The position numbers were made by a program, and so were the translations under genes. The notes beneath the pieces are model-generated. The model did no database searches. It saw only the letters and a program-made list of their open reading frames with translations, and was not told the origin of the DNA. From contig NZ_NWUO01000004.1 of the NCBI RefSeq assembly GCF_002895925.1, positions 124,001 to 188,000 on the forward strand: DNA of 64,000 nucleotides, read 5' to 3'. Source of the DNA: Mixta theicola (GTDB lineage Bacteria > Pseudomonadota > Gammaproteobacteria > Enterobacterales > Enterobacteriaceae). Of the stretch, positions 39,449 to 52,992 are shown piece after piece. Each line of letters starts with the position of its first letter. The first letter of the stretch is position 1.

Positions 39449-40456
39449 ATGCGTAAGCCATTAATCGTATTAATTATCGTTGTGCTGGTGGTGCTTTACG
39501 CGTCATTGTTTGTGGTACAGGAAGGTGAGCGCGGGATCGTGCTGCGTTTCGGCAAAGTTCTGCGCGATGATGAAAACAAGCCGCTGGTCTTTGCGCCGGG
39601 CCTGCATTTCAAGATTCCATTCCTGGAATCGGTTAAAACGCTCGACGCGCGTATCCAGACGATGGATAACCAGGCCGATCGCTTTGTGACCAAAGAGAAA
39701 AAGGATCTGATTGTGGATTCTTATATTAAATGGCGCATCAGCGACTTCAGCCGTTACTACCTGGCAACCGGCGGCGGCGACGTTTCGCAGGCCGAGGTAT
39801 TGCTGAAGCGTAAATTCAGCGACCGCCTGCGTTCTGAAATGGGCCGTCTCGATGTGAAAGACATTGTGACCGATTCGCGTGGGCGTTTGACCACCGACGT
39901 GCGCGATGCGCTGAACACCGGCAGCGCCGGACGTGACGATGAAGTACAGACGCCGGCGGCGGATGATGCTATTGCTCATGCCGCAGCGCGTGTAGAACGC
40001 GAAACCAAAAGCAGCGAGCCATCAATTAACCCGAACAGCATGGCTGCATTAGGTATTGAGGTGGTAGATGTGCGTATTAAGCAGATCAACCTGCCAACTG
40101 AGGTTTCAGATGCCATTTACAACCGTATGCGTGCCGAGCGTGAAGCGGTAGCGCGTAGCCAGCGTTCGCAGGGTCAGGAAGAGGCGGAAAAACTGCGTGC
40201 TCAGGCGGATTATCAGGTAACCCGCACCCTGGCGGAAGCGCAGCGTGAAGGGTTGATCACGCGTGGTGAAGGCGATGCCGAAACGGCCAGGCTGTTTGCC
40301 GATGCGTTTAGTCAGGACCCCGGCTTCTATGCCTTTATCCGTAGCCTGCGCGCCTACGAAAAAAGCTTTAATAGCAATCAGGATGTGATGGTGTTAAGCC
40401 CGGACAGCGATTTCTTCCGTTATATGAAATCGCCTGGCGGCGCCACAACCCGCTAA
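39449..40456 (+). CDS. hflC: FtsH protease regulator subunit HflC
   Basis: HflC is the partner of HflK. The 335-residue product has an N-terminal membrane anchor (LIVLIIVVLVVLYASLFVV), an SPFH domain (EGERGIVLRFGKVLRDDENK) and a coiled-coil with RSQRSQGQEEAEKLRAQADY. In the SPFH part there is an insert around residues 155-190 (TGSAGRDDEVQTPAADDAIA) that is likewise found in relatives. It is the last gene of the hfq-hflXKC group, before a strong terminator. Confidence 0.97.
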   Translation: MRKPLIVLIIVVLVVLYASLFVVQEGERGIVLRFGKVLRDDENKPLVFAPGLHFKIPFLESVKTLDARIQTMDNQADRFVTKEKKDLIVDSYIKWRISDFSRYYLATGGGDVSQAEVLLKRKFSDRLRSEMGRLDVKDIVTDSRGRLTTDVRDALNTGSAGRDDEVQTPAADDAIAHAAARVERETKSSEPSINPNSMAALGIEVVDVRIKQINLPTEVSDAIYNRMRAEREAVARSQRSQGQEEAEKLRAQADYQVTRTLAEAQREGLITRGEGDAETARLFADAFSQDPGFYAFIRSLRAYEKSFNSNQDVMVLSPDSDFFRYMKSPGGATTR

Positions 40457-40466
40457 GCCTGTGAAC

Positions 40467-40498
40467 AGAGCCGACATGATGTCGGCTCTTTTTTTCTT
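40467..40498 (+). terminator. Rho-independent terminator after hflC
   Basis: AGAGCCGACAT and ATGTCGGCTCT (40467-40489) form a GC-rich stem followed by a run of T (TTTTTTTCTTT). It lies 11 bases after the hflC stop and closes the long plus-strand gene group. Confidence 0.9.
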
Positions 40499-40676
40499 TG
40501 CGTGTAAGGTTTGTCACGAGCGCGGGTTATCGTTGATTAATTTCCTGAACGCCACCGGCTAAAGGCGTGATATATCCCGTCACGCTTTTTACTTCCGCTT
40601 CAGCCAACCCCGTATTTACTGATTCTGTGCCAGTGTGCATAATCGCCTGCTTCTGCCCGTTTGCTATTGAGAAATA

Positions 40677-40877
40677 ATGAATACGACCATATGGATGGCG
40701 CTGGCGTTAGTGCTGGTATTAGAAGGCCTTGGGCCGATGCTATGGCCGCGTGTTTGGCGGCGTATGATCCTGGCGATGACACAATTACCGGATCGTCTGT
40801 TGCATCGTTTCGGCGGTGGGATTGTGGTCGCCGGTGCGGTGGTCTACTACATGTTGAGTGTTCACGGCGGCAGCTGA
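40677..40877 (+). CDS. yjeT: DUF2065 small membrane protein YjeT
   Basis: The 66-residue product (MNTTIWMALALVLVLEGLGP start) is a two-helix inner-membrane protein, with segments at about residues 4-22 and 46-62 (FGGGIVVAGAVVYYML). It matches the family found between hflC and purA in enterobacteria. Its function is not established. Confidence 0.93.
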   Translation: MNTTIWMALALVLVLEGLGPMLWPRVWRRMILAMTQLPDRLLHRFGGGIVVAGAVVYYMLSVHGGS

Positions 40878-41012
40878 TGCCATATCCAGGAAAGGCTTCT
40901 GACAGAGCCAAAATGGCAGGGAATGCCTGACGTAATCATCCGCAAAAAACTGCGCAATCGTATGCTAAAAGTGCTGAAAGTGAAAAATCATGGTGGTAGA
41001 ATCCATTTTTAA

Positions 41013-42332
<1,320 letters not shown>

Positions 42333-42337
42333 TTATG

Positions 42338-42366
42338 CAAAAGGCCGGACGCTGTCCGGCCTTTAT
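42338..42366 (+). terminator. Rho-independent terminator after purA
   Basis: AAAGGCCGGAC (42340-42350) and GTCCGGCCTTT (42354-42364) form an 11-bp perfect stem with a 3-base loop, right after the purA stop. The T-run is short. Confidence 0.85.
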
Positions 42367-42540
42367 CTTCTGGCTTACTGCAGACGCACCGCGCTTTATT
42401 CCCGTCCTTTTTGCTTACCGCTTTTCCCTGCAATCCGGCTTGCTTAAAAAATTGCCCTGAATCTTATGGGCTGGTTTATCATCATTAGATAATAATTATG
42501 CTAAACGGATGAAATACACCGGAAATTCACCGAGGTTATT

Positions 42541-42987
42541 GTGCAACTGACGAGTTTTACCGATTTTGGCCTGCGTGCGCTGATTTACATGGCGTCGTTA
42601 CCGGCCGGACAGATGACTAATATTACTCAGGTTACCGACACCTACGGCGTGTCACGTAATCATATGGTCAAAATCATTAACCAGCTGAGTCGTCTGGGCT
42701 ATGTGGCCGCCGTCCGTGGTAAAAACGGCGGCATTCGCCTCGGAAAACCCGCTACAGAAATTATTGTTGGGCATGTTGTCCGGCAAATGGAGCCGCTACA
42801 GCTGGTGAATTGCGATGCTTGCGCCATCACGCCCGCCTGCCGTCTACGTCAGGCGCTGAATGCCGCCACCGAACAATTTCTGCGTGAGCTGGACAACTAC
42901 ACGTTGGCCGACCTGGTGAAGGATAACCATCCGCTTTATAAAATTTTGTTGCCGGAGCCTGGAATACCCACGCTGACCGGCTACTGA
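42541..42987 (+). CDS. nsrR: Nitric oxide-sensing repressor NsrR
   Basis: NsrR is an Rrf2-family repressor whose iron-sulfur cluster is destroyed by NO, releasing genes for NO defence. The 148-residue product starts at GTG ([20 protein letters not shown]) and has the winged-helix region [19 protein letters not shown] and the wing [14 protein letters not shown]. The cluster loop is [19 protein letters not shown]. The three Cys are spaced CX2CX5C, whereas I recall E. coli NsrR having a longer gap between the first two. It precedes rnr, as in E. coli. Confidence 0.95.
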   Translation: MQLTSFTDFGLRALIYMASLPAGQMTNITQVTDTYGVSRNHMVKIINQLSRLGYVAAVRGKNGGIRLGKPATEIIVGHVVRQMEPLQLVNCDACAITPACRLRQALNAATEQFLRELDNYTLADLVKDNHPLYKILLPEPGIPTLTGY

Positions 42988-43003
42988 CAACGGAGGAGCC
43001 GCT

Positions 43004-45436
43004 ATGTCAAAAGATCCTTTTCAGGAAAGAGAAGCTGAAAAATACGAAAATCCTATTCCCAGTCGCGAATTTATCCTCGCCCATTTAGAAAAACGTGAAA
43101 AACCGGCCAGCCGTGAAGAGCTGGCTGCTGAAATGAATATCAGTGGCGAAGAGCAGCTTGAAGCGCTGCGCCGCCGCCTGCGCGCCATGGAACGTGATGG
43201 CCAGCTGGTGTTCACCCGTCGTCAATGTTATGTCCTGCCCGAACGTCTCGATCTGCTGCGCGGTAAAGTCATTGGTCATCGCGATGGCTACGGCTTCCTG
43301 CGCGTTGAAGGGCAAAAGGACGATCTTTATCTCTCCGCCGAGCAGATGAAGTTCTGCATGCATGGTGACGTAATTCTGGCGCAGCCGCTGGGCGCCGATC
43401 GTAAAGGTCGCCGTGAGGCGCGCGTAGTACGCGTGCTTGAGCCGCGTAACAGCCAGATTGTCGGGCGCTACTTTACCGAAGCCGGCGTTGGCTTCGTGGT
43501 GCCGGATGACAGCCGTCTGAGCTTTGATATTCTGATCCCGCCAGAAGAGATCATGAATGCGCGCATGGGCTTTGTGGTGGTGGTGGAGCTGGTACAGCGT
43601 CCGACGCGTCGCACCAAGGCTATTGGTAAGATTATCGAAGTGCTGGGCGACAATATGGGCACCGGTCTGGCGGTCGATATGGCGCTGCGCACGCACGAAA
43701 TTCCTCACGTCTGGCCGGCTGAAGTGGAAGAGCAGGTCGCTAAGCTGCGTGAAGAAGTACCGGAAGAAGCGAAGCAGGGGCGCGTTGATTTACGCCAGCT
43801 GCCGCTGGTCACCATCGACGGCGAAGACGCCCGCGACTTTGACGATGCCGTGTACTGTGAGAAAAAACGCGGCGGCGGCTGGCGCCTGTGGGTCGCAATT
43901 GCCGACGTCAGCTATTACGTACGTCCCGGTACGCCGCTGGACAACGAAGCGCATAACCGCGGCACCTCGGTTTATTTCCCGTCGCAGGTCGTCCCGATGC
44001 TGCCGGAAGTGCTCTCTAACGGCCTTTGTTCACTGAACCCGCAGGTGGATCGTCTGTGCATGGTCTGCGAAATGACCATCTCCGCCAGCGGCAAGCTGAC
44101 CGGCTATAAGCACTATGAAGCGGTGATGAATTCCCATGCGCGCCTGACTTACACCAAAGTCTGGTCGATTTTGCAGGGCAACCCGGAACTGCGCGAACAG
44201 TATGCGCCGCTGGTTAACCATCTCGAAGAGCTGCATCGTATGTATCAGGTGCTGGAAAAAGCACGTGAGCAGCGCGGCGGCATCTCTTTCGAGACGGAAG
44301 AGGCCAAGTTTATTTTCAATGCCGAGCGCCGTATTGAGCGCGTGGAACGTACCGTACGCAATGATGCGCATAAGCTGATTGAAGAGTGCATGATCCTCGC
44401 CAACATCGCCTCGGCGCGTTTTGTTGAGAAACATAACGAGCCTGCGCTGTTCCGCGATCACGATCGCCCCAGCGATGAAAGCATTAAAAGTTTCCGCTCG
44501 GTACTGGCCGAACTGGGCCTGTCGCTGCCGGGCGGCAACAAGCCGCAGCCGCTGGACTATGCCGAACTGCTGGAAACCATCGCCGATCGTCCCGATCACG
44601 AAATGCTGCAAACCATGCTGCTGCGCTCCATGAAGCAGGCGGTTTATGATCCGGAAAACCGTGGTCACTTCGGCCTGGCGCTGGCCTCCTATGCGCACTT
44701 TACGTCGCCGATCCGCCGCTATCCCGATCTGTTGCTGCACCGGGCGATTAAGTATCTGCTGGCGCAACAGCAGGGTACGCTGCAGGGCAACAGCACGCCC
44801 ACCGGCGGCTATCACTATGAAATGCAGCAGATGCTGCAGCTGGGCCTGCACTGTTCATTAACCGAACGCCGTGCCGATGAAGCCACGCGTGACGTGGCTG
44901 ACTGGCTGAAGTGTGACTTTATGCAGGATCAGGTTGGTAATACCTTTACCGGCGTGATTGCCAGCGTAACCGGCTTTGGTTTCTTCGTCCGTCTGAACGA
45001 TCTGTTTATCGATGGACTGGTGCATGTGTCCACGCTGGATAATGATTATTACCGCTTTGACGCCGTAGGGCAGCGGCTGATTGGCGAATCGGGCGGACGC
45101 ACCTACCGTCTCGGCGACACCGTTGAAGTACGCGTAGAGGCGGTACATATGGACGAGCGTAAAATCGACTTTGCGCTGATTTCCAGCCAGCGCGGCCCGC
45201 GCAACGAAGGCAAAACCGCGCGCGATAAGGCGAAGAAAGGCGTCTCCGGTAGCCATAACAAGCGCCGCCGTGAAATGCGTAAAAACGCCAATTTCGAGCC
45301 GGATGCAGCGTTCCGCGGCGAAAAGAAAACCGCGAAGCCTAAAGGCGAGAAAAAAGCGCAAAAACCGTCGGAAAAAACGCGTAAAATCGCCGCCGCAACC
45401 AAAGCAAAGCGTGCAGCGAAGAAAAAAGAGGCATAA
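43004..45436 (+). CDS. rnr: Ribonuclease R
   Basis: RNase R is a processive 3'-5' exonuclease that degrades structured RNA and acts in tmRNA-linked decay and rRNA quality control. The 810-residue product has an N-terminal helix-turn-helix, two cold-shock domains, the RNB catalytic domain with [18 protein letters not shown] holding the metal-binding Asp residues, and an S1 domain ([20 protein letters not shown]). A Lys-rich basic tail (from about residue 735) follows. GGAGG precedes the ATG. Confidence 0.98.
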   Translation: MSKDPFQEREAEKYENPIPSREFILAHLEKREKPASREELAAEMNISGEEQLEALRRRLRAMERDGQLVFTRRQCYVLPERLDLLRGKVIGHRDGYGFLRVEGQKDDLYLSAEQMKFCMHGDVILAQPLGADRKGRREARVVRVLEPRNSQIVGRYFTEAGVGFVVPDDSRLSFDILIPPEEIMNARMGFVVVVELVQRPTRRTKAIGKIIEVLGDNMGTGLAVDMALRTHEIPHVWPAEVEEQVAKLREEVPEEAKQGRVDLRQLPLVTIDGEDARDFDDAVYCEKKRGGGWRLWVAIADVSYYVRPGTPLDNEAHNRGTSVYFPSQVVPMLPEVLSNGLCSLNPQVDRLCMVCEMTISASGKLTGYKHYEAVMNSHARLTYTKVWSILQGNPELREQYAPLVNHLEELHRMYQVLEKAREQRGGISFETEEAKFIFNAERRIERVERTVRNDAHKLIEECMILANIASARFVEKHNEPALFRDHDRPSDESIKSFRSVLAELGLSLPGGNKPQPLDYAELLETIADRPDHEMLQTMLLRSMKQAVYDPENRGHFGLALASYAHFTSPIRRYPDLLLHRAIKYLLAQQQGTLQGNSTPTGGYHYEMQQMLQLGLHCSLTERRADEATRDVADWLKCDFMQDQVGNTFTGVIASVTGFGFFVRLNDLFIDGLVHVSTLDNDYYRFDAVGQRLIGESGGRTYRLGDTVEVRVEAVHMDERKIDFALISSQRGPRNEGKTARDKAKKGVSGSHNKRRREMRKNANFEPDAAFRGEKKTAKPKGEKKAQKPSEKTRKIAAATKAKRAAKKKEA

Positions 45437-45511
45437 GCGGTAACAGGTGAACCCTGTCGCGCCGCGGGCCAAAGGGCGGCAGGGCCGCCCGTAACCAGCA
45501 TCGGATAAAAC

Positions 45512-46246
45512 ATGAGTGAAGTAATTTTCGGCATTCACGCCGTACAGGCGCTTTTAGAGCGCGATCCGCAACGTTTCCAACAGGTCTGGATCCTGAAAGG
45601 CCGCGACGATCGCCGTCTGCAGCCGCTGATTTCTGCGCTGGAAGCGCAGGGGATTATGGTTCAGGTTGCTACGCGCCAGTGGCTCGACAGTAAAACAGAA
45701 GGCGCGGTGCATCAGGGCATCGTGGCGCAGGTCAAACCGGGAAGGCAATATCAGGAAGGCGATCTGCCGGATCTGCTGGCGTCGATCGAATCGCCGCTGC
45801 TGTTGATCCTGGATGGCGTCACCGATCCTCATAACCTTGGCGCCTGCCTGCGCAGCGCGGATGCCGCTGGCGTTCATGCGGTTATCGTCCCGAAAGATCG
45901 CTCGGCGCAGCTTAACGCGACGGCGAAAAAGGTCGCCTGCGGCGCGGCGGAAAACGTCCCGCTGATTCGGGTTACCAACCTGGCGCGCACCATGCGCCTG
46001 CTGCAGGAGTACCATGTCTGGATTATCGGCACTGCGGGTGAAGCGACCCATGAAATATGGGAAAGCAAAATGGCCGGCCCGCTGGCGTTGGTGATGGGTG
46101 CTGAAGGCGAAGGCATGCGCCGTCTGACGCGCGAGCACTGCGATGATTTGATTAAACTGCCGATGGCGGGCAGCGTCTCTTCGCTGAACGTTTCGGTGGC
46201 GACCGGTATCTGCCTGTTTGAAGCGGTGCGGCAGCGTCGCGGCTGA
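45512..46246 (+). CDS. rlmB: 23S rRNA (guanosine(2251)-2'-O)-methyltransferase
   Basis: RlmB methylates the ribose of G2251 in 23S rRNA. The 244-residue SpoU-family protein has an N-terminal substrate-binding domain ([20 protein letters not shown]) and a knotted SAM-binding domain with [32 protein letters not shown] and [18 protein letters not shown]. It lies 75 bases after rnr and is probably cotranscribed. Confidence 0.97.
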   Translation: MSEVIFGIHAVQALLERDPQRFQQVWILKGRDDRRLQPLISALEAQGIMVQVATRQWLDSKTEGAVHQGIVAQVKPGRQYQEGDLPDLLASIESPLLLILDGVTDPHNLGACLRSADAAGVHAVIVPKDRSAQLNATAKKVACGAAENVPLIRVTNLARTMRLLQEYHVWIIGTAGEATHEIWESKMAGPLALVMGAEGEGMRRLTREHCDDLIKLPMAGSVSSLNVSVATGICLFEAVRQRRG

Positions 46247-46391
46247 TATAGCAGGGGCGTGATGAGCGCCCCGAATATCCTCTCTGACTGCGGGCATTTT
46301 CTGCGGCTTTCTGCATAATTAATCTACTGCAGGATAATTCAGAAGCCCTGGCCGTTGGCTAATCGGGCTTTCCGCGTGGAGATCCCCGGTT

Positions 46392-48017
46392 ATGTCTGTT
46401 ACCCATACCGTTTTTAATCAGCCTCGTCCTCTTAGCAATAGCAACCTGTTTCTTTCCGATACGCCCCTGCGTGAAGCCGTGGTGCGCTTTGACGCGGAGT
46501 GGGATCTGGAGCTGCTGGCATCGGTGGGGCAGCAGCTTGGCAGCAGCGAGTCGCTGGAGCTGGGAAGGCTGGCGAATGCTTTTCCACCGGAGCTATTGCG
46601 TTACGACGCGCGCGGCGAACGGCTGGACGATTTACGTTTTCATCCGGCCTGGCATTTACTGATGCAGGGGCTGTGCGCTAACCGCGTCCATAATCTGCCC
46701 TGGCAGGCAGATGCGCGCTCAGGCGCGTTCGTTGCCCGCGCCGCGCGTTTTATCCTGCATGGACAGGTGGAATCCGGCACGCTCTGTCCTCTCACCATGA
46801 CCTTTGGCGCGACGCCGCTGCTGCAGGCCAGCCTGCCGCCGTTATTTGCCGACTGGCTGCCGCCGTTATTGAGCGATCGTTACGATGCGCACCTACAGCC
46901 CGCGCCGCAAAAGCGCGGCCTGCTGATCGGTATGGGCATGACGGAAAAGCAGGGCGGTACCGATGTTCTCAGTAATACCACGCGCGCCGAACCGATTGCG
47001 GCGCGCGCCAGCGGCGAAGCCTGGCGCCTGGTTGGGCATAAATGGTTTTTTTCCGTGCCGCAAAGCGATGCGCATCTGGTGCTGGCGCAGGCGCCGGGCG
47101 GCATCAGCTGTTTTTTCCTGCCGCGCCTGCTGCCGGACGGCACGCGCAACGCGGTACGCATTGAGCGCCTGAAAGATAAGCTGGGCAATCGGTCTAACGC
47201 CAGCAGTGAAGTGGAGTTCGACGGCGCAATCGGCTGGCTGCTGGGCGAGGAGGGCGAGGGCGTCCGTCAGATTCTAAAAATGGGCGGCTATACCCGTTTC
47301 GACTGTGCGCTGGGTAGCCACAGTCTGATGCGTCGCGCCTTTTCTGTCGCGCTCTACCATGCGCATCAGCGTCAGGTGATGGGAAAAACGCTGGTTGAGC
47401 AACCGCTGATGCGTCAGTTGCTGTGCCAACAAGCGCTCCAGCTGGAAGGGCAGACGGCCCTGTTAATGCGCATTGCTCACGCCTGGTCGCAACCGGCGGA
47501 TGAGCAGCAGCGCGCTTATGCGCGTCTGTTTACCTCTGCCGCAAAGTTTGAAATCTGTAAAAACGCTACGCCGTTTATTGCGCAGGCGATGGAGGCGTTA
47601 GGCGGTATCGGCTACTGCGAAGAGAGCGAGCTGCCGCGTTTGTATCGCGAAGCGCCGGTAAACAGTATCTGGGAAGGCGCCGGTAATGTGATGTGTCTGG
47701 ATGTGCTGCGGGTGCTTAGAAAGCAGCCAGCGGTAACAGAGATGCTGGCTGCTCAGTTTGATGGCGTTAAAGGGCTTAACCGCCATTTCGATAGTCGTTG
47801 GCGTCAGCTCAGGCTGCGTCTGCGTAAGCCTCAGGAGGCGCAGGCGCGGGAGATTGCCAGCCAGCTGTTGTTATTAGCGACCGGCCAGCAGCTGCTGACG
47901 ACGCTGGAACCGCCGCTGGCGGATGCCTGGTGCCGTCAGCATTTGGATACGCGCGGTGCCACGCCCATCGCTGAAGCTGTTGGCGAACGCTTACTGCTGC
48001 GTGCTACCGGTAGCTGA
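46392..48017 (+). CDS. aidB: Acyl-CoA dehydrogenase-like alkylation response protein AidB
   Basis: AidB is an FAD-containing relative of acyl-CoA dehydrogenases induced by the adaptive response to alkylation. It binds DNA and is thought to protect it or destroy alkylating agents. The 541-residue product has MGMTEKQGGTDVLSNTTRAE, the FAD-site region HKWFFSVPQSDAHLVLAQ and EALGGIGYCEESELPRLYRE. A C-terminal helical DNA-binding part rich in Arg follows. Its 3' end overlaps the convergent bsmA by 27 bases. Confidence 0.96.
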   Translation: MSVTHTVFNQPRPLSNSNLFLSDTPLREAVVRFDAEWDLELLASVGQQLGSSESLELGRLANAFPPELLRYDARGERLDDLRFHPAWHLLMQGLCANRVHNLPWQADARSGAFVARAARFILHGQVESGTLCPLTMTFGATPLLQASLPPLFADWLPPLLSDRYDAHLQPAPQKRGLLIGMGMTEKQGGTDVLSNTTRAEPIAARASGEAWRLVGHKWFFSVPQSDAHLVLAQAPGGISCFFLPRLLPDGTRNAVRIERLKDKLGNRSNASSEVEFDGAIGWLLGEEGEGVRQILKMGGYTRFDCALGSHSLMRRAFSVALYHAHQRQVMGKTLVEQPLMRQLLCQQALQLEGQTALLMRIAHAWSQPADEQQRAYARLFTSAAKFEICKNATPFIAQAMEALGGIGYCEESELPRLYREAPVNSIWEGAGNVMCLDVLRVLRKQPAVTEMLAAQFDGVKGLNRHFDSRWRQLRLRLRKPQEAQAREIASQLLLLATGQQLLTTLEPPLADAWCRQHLDTRGATPIAEAVGERLLLRATGS

Positions 48018-48323
48018 GGCGGCGGGGCCATACAGCACTGCTGAGGCGTACCACATTCCAGGCATCACCGTTTCGCTGAGCGCGACTATTTGATAATAGG
48101 TTGCGCCAGCCTGATTGGCTTTTTGCGCTATCTTGCGCTGGGCATCGTCCGGCGAACCGCGCGTGGAGCTGGTAATGCTGCCCAGTCTTGGCAGGTTAGC
48201 GGTTTGCGCCCGGCTAATCTCCTGCGCCTGTTGCGTTGGCGCAGGCGGCGCTTCCGGCTTTGAACGCAGCGTACTACATGCGCTTAGAGTCAGAGTTAAT
48301 AACAGTAAAGGCAAATAACGCAT
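47991..48323 (-). CDS. bsmA: DUF1471-type lipoprotein, biofilm/peroxide resistance protein BsmA
   Basis: The 110-residue product has a lipoprotein signal peptide with lipobox LSAC (Cys16), a Pro/Ala-rich linker, and a YdgH/BhsA/McbA-type domain with LPRLGSITSSTRGSPDDAQR and AGATYYQIVALSE. Family members are small surface proteins linked to stress and biofilm formation. It lies downstream of aidB as E. coli bsmA (yjfO) does, though yjfN is not present. Confidence 0.85.
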   Translation of the reverse strand: MRYLPLLLLTLTLSACSTLRSKPEAPPAPTQQAQEISRAQTANLPRLGSITSSTRGSPDDAQRKIAQKANQAGATYYQIVALSETVMPGMWYASAVLYGPAASATGSTQQ

Positions 48324-48379
48324 CGTAAATTCCTCACGGTAGAAGGATCGCTAAAGTGTATGCGATCCCCTCTGTTCCG

Positions 48380-50311
48380 TTAGCCTTTCAGGGTAAAAAC
48401 ACTCACCAGCTCGGTTAAATGATGGCCTTTTTTACTTAGCTCCTGAGCGGTCTCTTCTGACTGAGCAACCAGCCCGGTATTTTGCTGCGTCGCCTGGCCA
48501 ATCTGCGTCATCGCAATATTGACCTGGCCAATGCCGGCGGACTGCTCCTGAGAGGCGATATTAATTTCACCTATCAGGGCCTTAACCTGCTCAATCCGGG
48601 AAACAATATTGTCCATTGCGCTGCGCGTCTGTTCAGAAAGCGTATGCCCCTGATTTACGCTGCTGATTGAGTTAGTAATCAGCGCATCGATCTCTTTCGC
48701 TGCCTGCGCGCTGCGGCTTGCCAGAGCGCGGACTTCAGCCGCAACGACCGCAAATCCTTTACCATGTTCACCTGCGCGTGCGGCTTCCACCGCCGCGTTA
48801 AGCGCCAGGATATTGGTCTGGAAGGCAATGGATTCAATCACCTGAGTAATATCAGCGATACTCTGCGAAGAGACCTTAATCGCCGACATGGTATTTACCG
48901 AATGCGCGACCGTTTCGCCGCCATGCTGCACCGCGCTCGCGGCTTCCGCCACCAGCTGCAGCGCCTGGGCGACGTTTTCTGCATTCTGGCCGACGGTAGC
49001 GCCCAGCTGTTCCATGCTGGCAGAGGTTTCTTCCACGCTACTGGCCTGGCGGGTAATTTGCTCGCTGATATTTTCACTGCTCACGACAATCGCGTCGGTG
49101 CCCTGGCTAATATCCTGCGCGGCGGCGCGTACCTGAGAGACGATACGCTCAAGCCCATCGCCGATGCCGTTAATGGCGGTAATCAGCTGGCCCACCTCAT
49201 CTTTACGCTCTGTTTGCAGCGTTGCCTGCAGGTTGCCGTCCGCATACTGTTCGGCCAGATGAATCACCTGCTGTAGCGGTACGCTGACCCAGCGGCGGGC
49301 GATCACCACAAAACCAATGGCAAACAGCATCACCAGCCCCAGCCCAAGCAGCAGGAAAGTATTGCGGGCAGAGGTAATAGGCGCCAGCAGGCTATTTTTA
49401 TCCACGTCGCCAAGGATGATCCAGTTCCAGCCGGGCAGACGCTGCCAGGCAACGATACGCGGCTCGCCGTCCTGCAAGGTTTCCAGCGTACCGCTTTGCT
49501 GCGTGACGAGCTGTTGCATGACTTCCGGCGACCAGCGCGCCATTTTCCCTTCCTCCTGCGGGTGGAACAGCCAGAGGCCGCGCGAACCGCCTGCTGCGCC
49601 GTTCATCACCATAAAACGGCCGGTATCGCTAAACGTTTTACTCAGCACTTTATCGCGCATCAGCGCGACCTGTTTGCCAATCTCTACGCCAACAAACAGA
49701 ATACCAACGACCGTACCGCTGGCATCTTTTACCGGCTGATACTGAGTGATATAGCGTTTGCCAAACAGGGCGGCCAGGCCGCGATACGCTGCACCCTTAT
49801 TGATTTGGGCAAAGGCCGGGCTTTGGCGATCGAGCTGGGTTCCCATCGCGCGCGTGCCGTCTTCCTTGCGCAGTGAGGTGGCAATACGCACGTAGTTATC
49901 ACCGTCACGCACGAAGATCGTTGAAATTGCGCCGGTACGCGCCAAAAAGTTATCAACGACGGTTTCATCCAGATTCAGCGTGTTCAAACCGGCGCGTAAG
50001 GTTGGGGTAGAAAAATTGCCTACCGTGATACGTGAGCTTTCATCCCGGCTGAAATCTTTCGGCAGGAAGCTTTGAAACAGGTTGGTATAGCTCGCAACTT
50101 CTTCACTCAGCGTGGCGTTAAACATACCGGCCATATCGCCAATACCCGCCACCTGGTTTTGCATATTTTCCAGCGTTAATGCCTGCAGCTGTTTTGCAGC
50201 ATTATTACTTAAAGTGAGCGTGAGGATGAAAAAAAGTACGGCCACGCTCAAAGAGGTCATGACAGACAGCTTGACGCCCAGACTGGCGCGGCTGAGTGAG
50301 AGACGCTTCAT
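48380..50311 (-). CDS. Methyl-accepting chemotaxis protein with Cache sensor
   Basis: This chemoreceptor signals to CheA/CheW. The 643-residue product has an N-terminal membrane helix (about residues 15-36), a large periplasmic Cache-type sensor (with [20 protein letters not shown] and [13 protein letters not shown]) and a second membrane helix (about 318-340). A HAMP domain and the cytoplasmic signalling hairpin follow, with the conserved tip [20 protein letters not shown] and [20 protein letters not shown]. The C-terminus (SVFTLKG) lacks the NWETF-like pentapeptide that tethers CheR/CheB. The ligand is unknown. It is not part of the E. coli order here, so it is a lineage-specific insertion. 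Confidence 0.95.
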   Translation of the reverse strand: MKRLSLSRASLGVKLSVMTSLSVAVLFFILTLTLSNNAAKQLQALTLENMQNQVAGIGDMAGMFNATLSEEVASYTNLFQSFLPKDFSRDESSRITVGNFSTPTLRAGLNTLNLDETVVDNFLARTGAISTIFVRDGDNYVRIATSLRKEDGTRAMGTQLDRQSPAFAQINKGAAYRGLAALFGKRYITQYQPVKDASGTVVGILFVGVEIGKQVALMRDKVLSKTFSDTGRFMVMNGAAGGSRGLWLFHPQEEGKMARWSPEVMQQLVTQQSGTLETLQDGEPRIVAWQRLPGWNWIILGDVDKNSLLAPITSARNTFLLLGLGLVMLFAIGFVVIARRWVSVPLQQVIHLAEQYADGNLQATLQTERKDEVGQLITAINGIGDGLERIVSQVRAAAQDISQGTDAIVVSSENISEQITRQASSVEETSASMEQLGATVGQNAENVAQALQLVAEAASAVQHGGETVAHSVNTMSAIKVSSQSIADITQVIESIAFQTNILALNAAVEAARAGEHGKGFAVVAAEVRALASRSAQAAKEIDALITNSISSVNQGHTLSEQTRSAMDNIVSRIEQVKALIGEINIASQEQSAGIGQVNIAMTQIGQATQQNTGLVAQSEETAQELSKKGHHLTELVSVFTLKG

Positions 50312-50476
50312 GAGTTTTTACCTTTTGATAATATTTTGGGATCTCGTTAAACGGCCAAAAACGGCGGATTTTTACCCTGCAAACCGCAAGGAAAAGGATC
50401 TTTTTTTTCAAGGCCAATAAAGAGCTAACGTAATACTTTATAATCAAAGGCTATTTTTTAAAAAGGACGTGAGAAG

Positions 50477-51259
50477 ATGAAAGTGATGGCAGAACAAAAA
50501 GTTGCGGGCAAAATGATCGATATCGTGACCGAATCGTTTAGCGGCATTGAATGTCTGCATGCGGCGCCCGCTGGCCTGCGCGATGTCGCCTTGCCCACGG
50601 TGCTGTTCTGGCATGGCTATCTCTCTTCCAAAGAGGTTTACGCCTGGGCTGCCGTGGCGCTGGCGCAGGCAGGTTTTCGCGTTATCATGCCGGATGCCGA
50701 TGAGCATGGCTCCCGCTATCGCGGCGACAGCGCATACCGGCTGGCCCATTTCTGGGATATTTTGCGCAGCAATATCGATGAGCTGCCGCAGCTGGAAGCC
50801 GCGCTACGGGCGCGAGGATTAATTGCCGACGGCCGCTTCGGCGTGGCGGGCGCCTCAATGGGCGGCATGACCGCGCTGGGCGCAATGGCGCGCTACCCGC
50901 ATATCAATCGCGTCGCCTGTTTGATGGGTTCGGGTTATTTTATGTCGCTAAGCCAGACGCTGTTCCCGCCGCTGCAGGCTCGGACGTCAGAAGAACAGGC
51001 GGAACTGGCGCGCCGTCTGGCGCCGCTCGCCGATTACGATCCCAGCCGTCAGCTAACCCGGCTGGCGGATCGCCCGCTGTTGCTGTGGCATGGCGAAGCG
51101 GATGAGGTCGTACCCGCGGCAGAAACTCAGCGGCTGGTCCAGGCGCTGGCCAGCGCACAGCTTGATCGGCAGCTTACCTGGCTAACCGAGCCGGAAGTCG
51201 GGCACAAAATAACGCCGCAGGCGTTGGCCGCGCTGGTGACGTTTTTCGCATCCTGTTGA
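50477..51259 (+). CDS. yjfP: Alpha/beta-hydrolase esterase, YjfP-like
   Basis: The 260-residue product is an alpha/beta-hydrolase with oxyanion region LFWHGYLSSKEVY, MPDADEHGSRYRGDSA, the nucleophile elbow GVAGASMGGMTALG (Ser in GASMG), an acid in LLLWHGEADEVVPA and a His in VGHKITPQAL. E. coli YjfP, a carboxylesterase, sits in the same region. The N-terminal ~10 residues are less conserved and an internal start is possible. Confidence 0.88.
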   Translation: MKVMAEQKVAGKMIDIVTESFSGIECLHAAPAGLRDVALPTVLFWHGYLSSKEVYAWAAVALAQAGFRVIMPDADEHGSRYRGDSAYRLAHFWDILRSNIDELPQLEAALRARGLIADGRFGVAGASMGGMTALGAMARYPHINRVACLMGSGYFMSLSQTLFPPLQARTSEEQAELARRLAPLADYDPSRQLTRLADRPLLLWHGEADEVVPAAETQRLVQALASAQLDRQLTWLTEPEVGHKITPQALAALVTFFASC

Positions 51260-51394
51260 TAGTACAGACTAAGCGCGCAGGCCTGAGGCCATTATTGGCT
51301 ACCGCCTCGGCCCGGCGCGTTTTTTCCGTGATTCCCGCTTGAGTTTCCCTCGCCGGGCCAGTATGATTACGCGTCAATTTTTCAGCCGTACACT

Positions 51395-51864
<470 letters not shown>

Positions 51865-51870
51865 TCGACC

Positions 51871-52420
<550 letters not shown>

Positions 52421-52448
52421 TCGGCCACTGTCCAATTATCGACTTTGA

Positions 52449-52910
<462 letters not shown>

Positions 52911-52927
52911 GTTATTTCAGTAACATG

Positions 52928-52956
52928 AAAATGCCGGCCCTGGGCCGGCATTTTTG
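52928..52956 (+). terminator. Rho-independent terminator after rplI
   Basis: AATGCCGGCCC (52930-52940) and GGGCCGGCATT (52942-52952) form an 11-bp stem around a single-base gap, so the tip must open to give a normal loop. TTTTTG follows. It lies about 20 bases after the rplI stop and closes the ribosomal operon. Confidence 0.88.
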
Positions 52957-52992
52957 TTTGGCGTATTTATCTGCCTTAGTCTGTGGCGCTGT

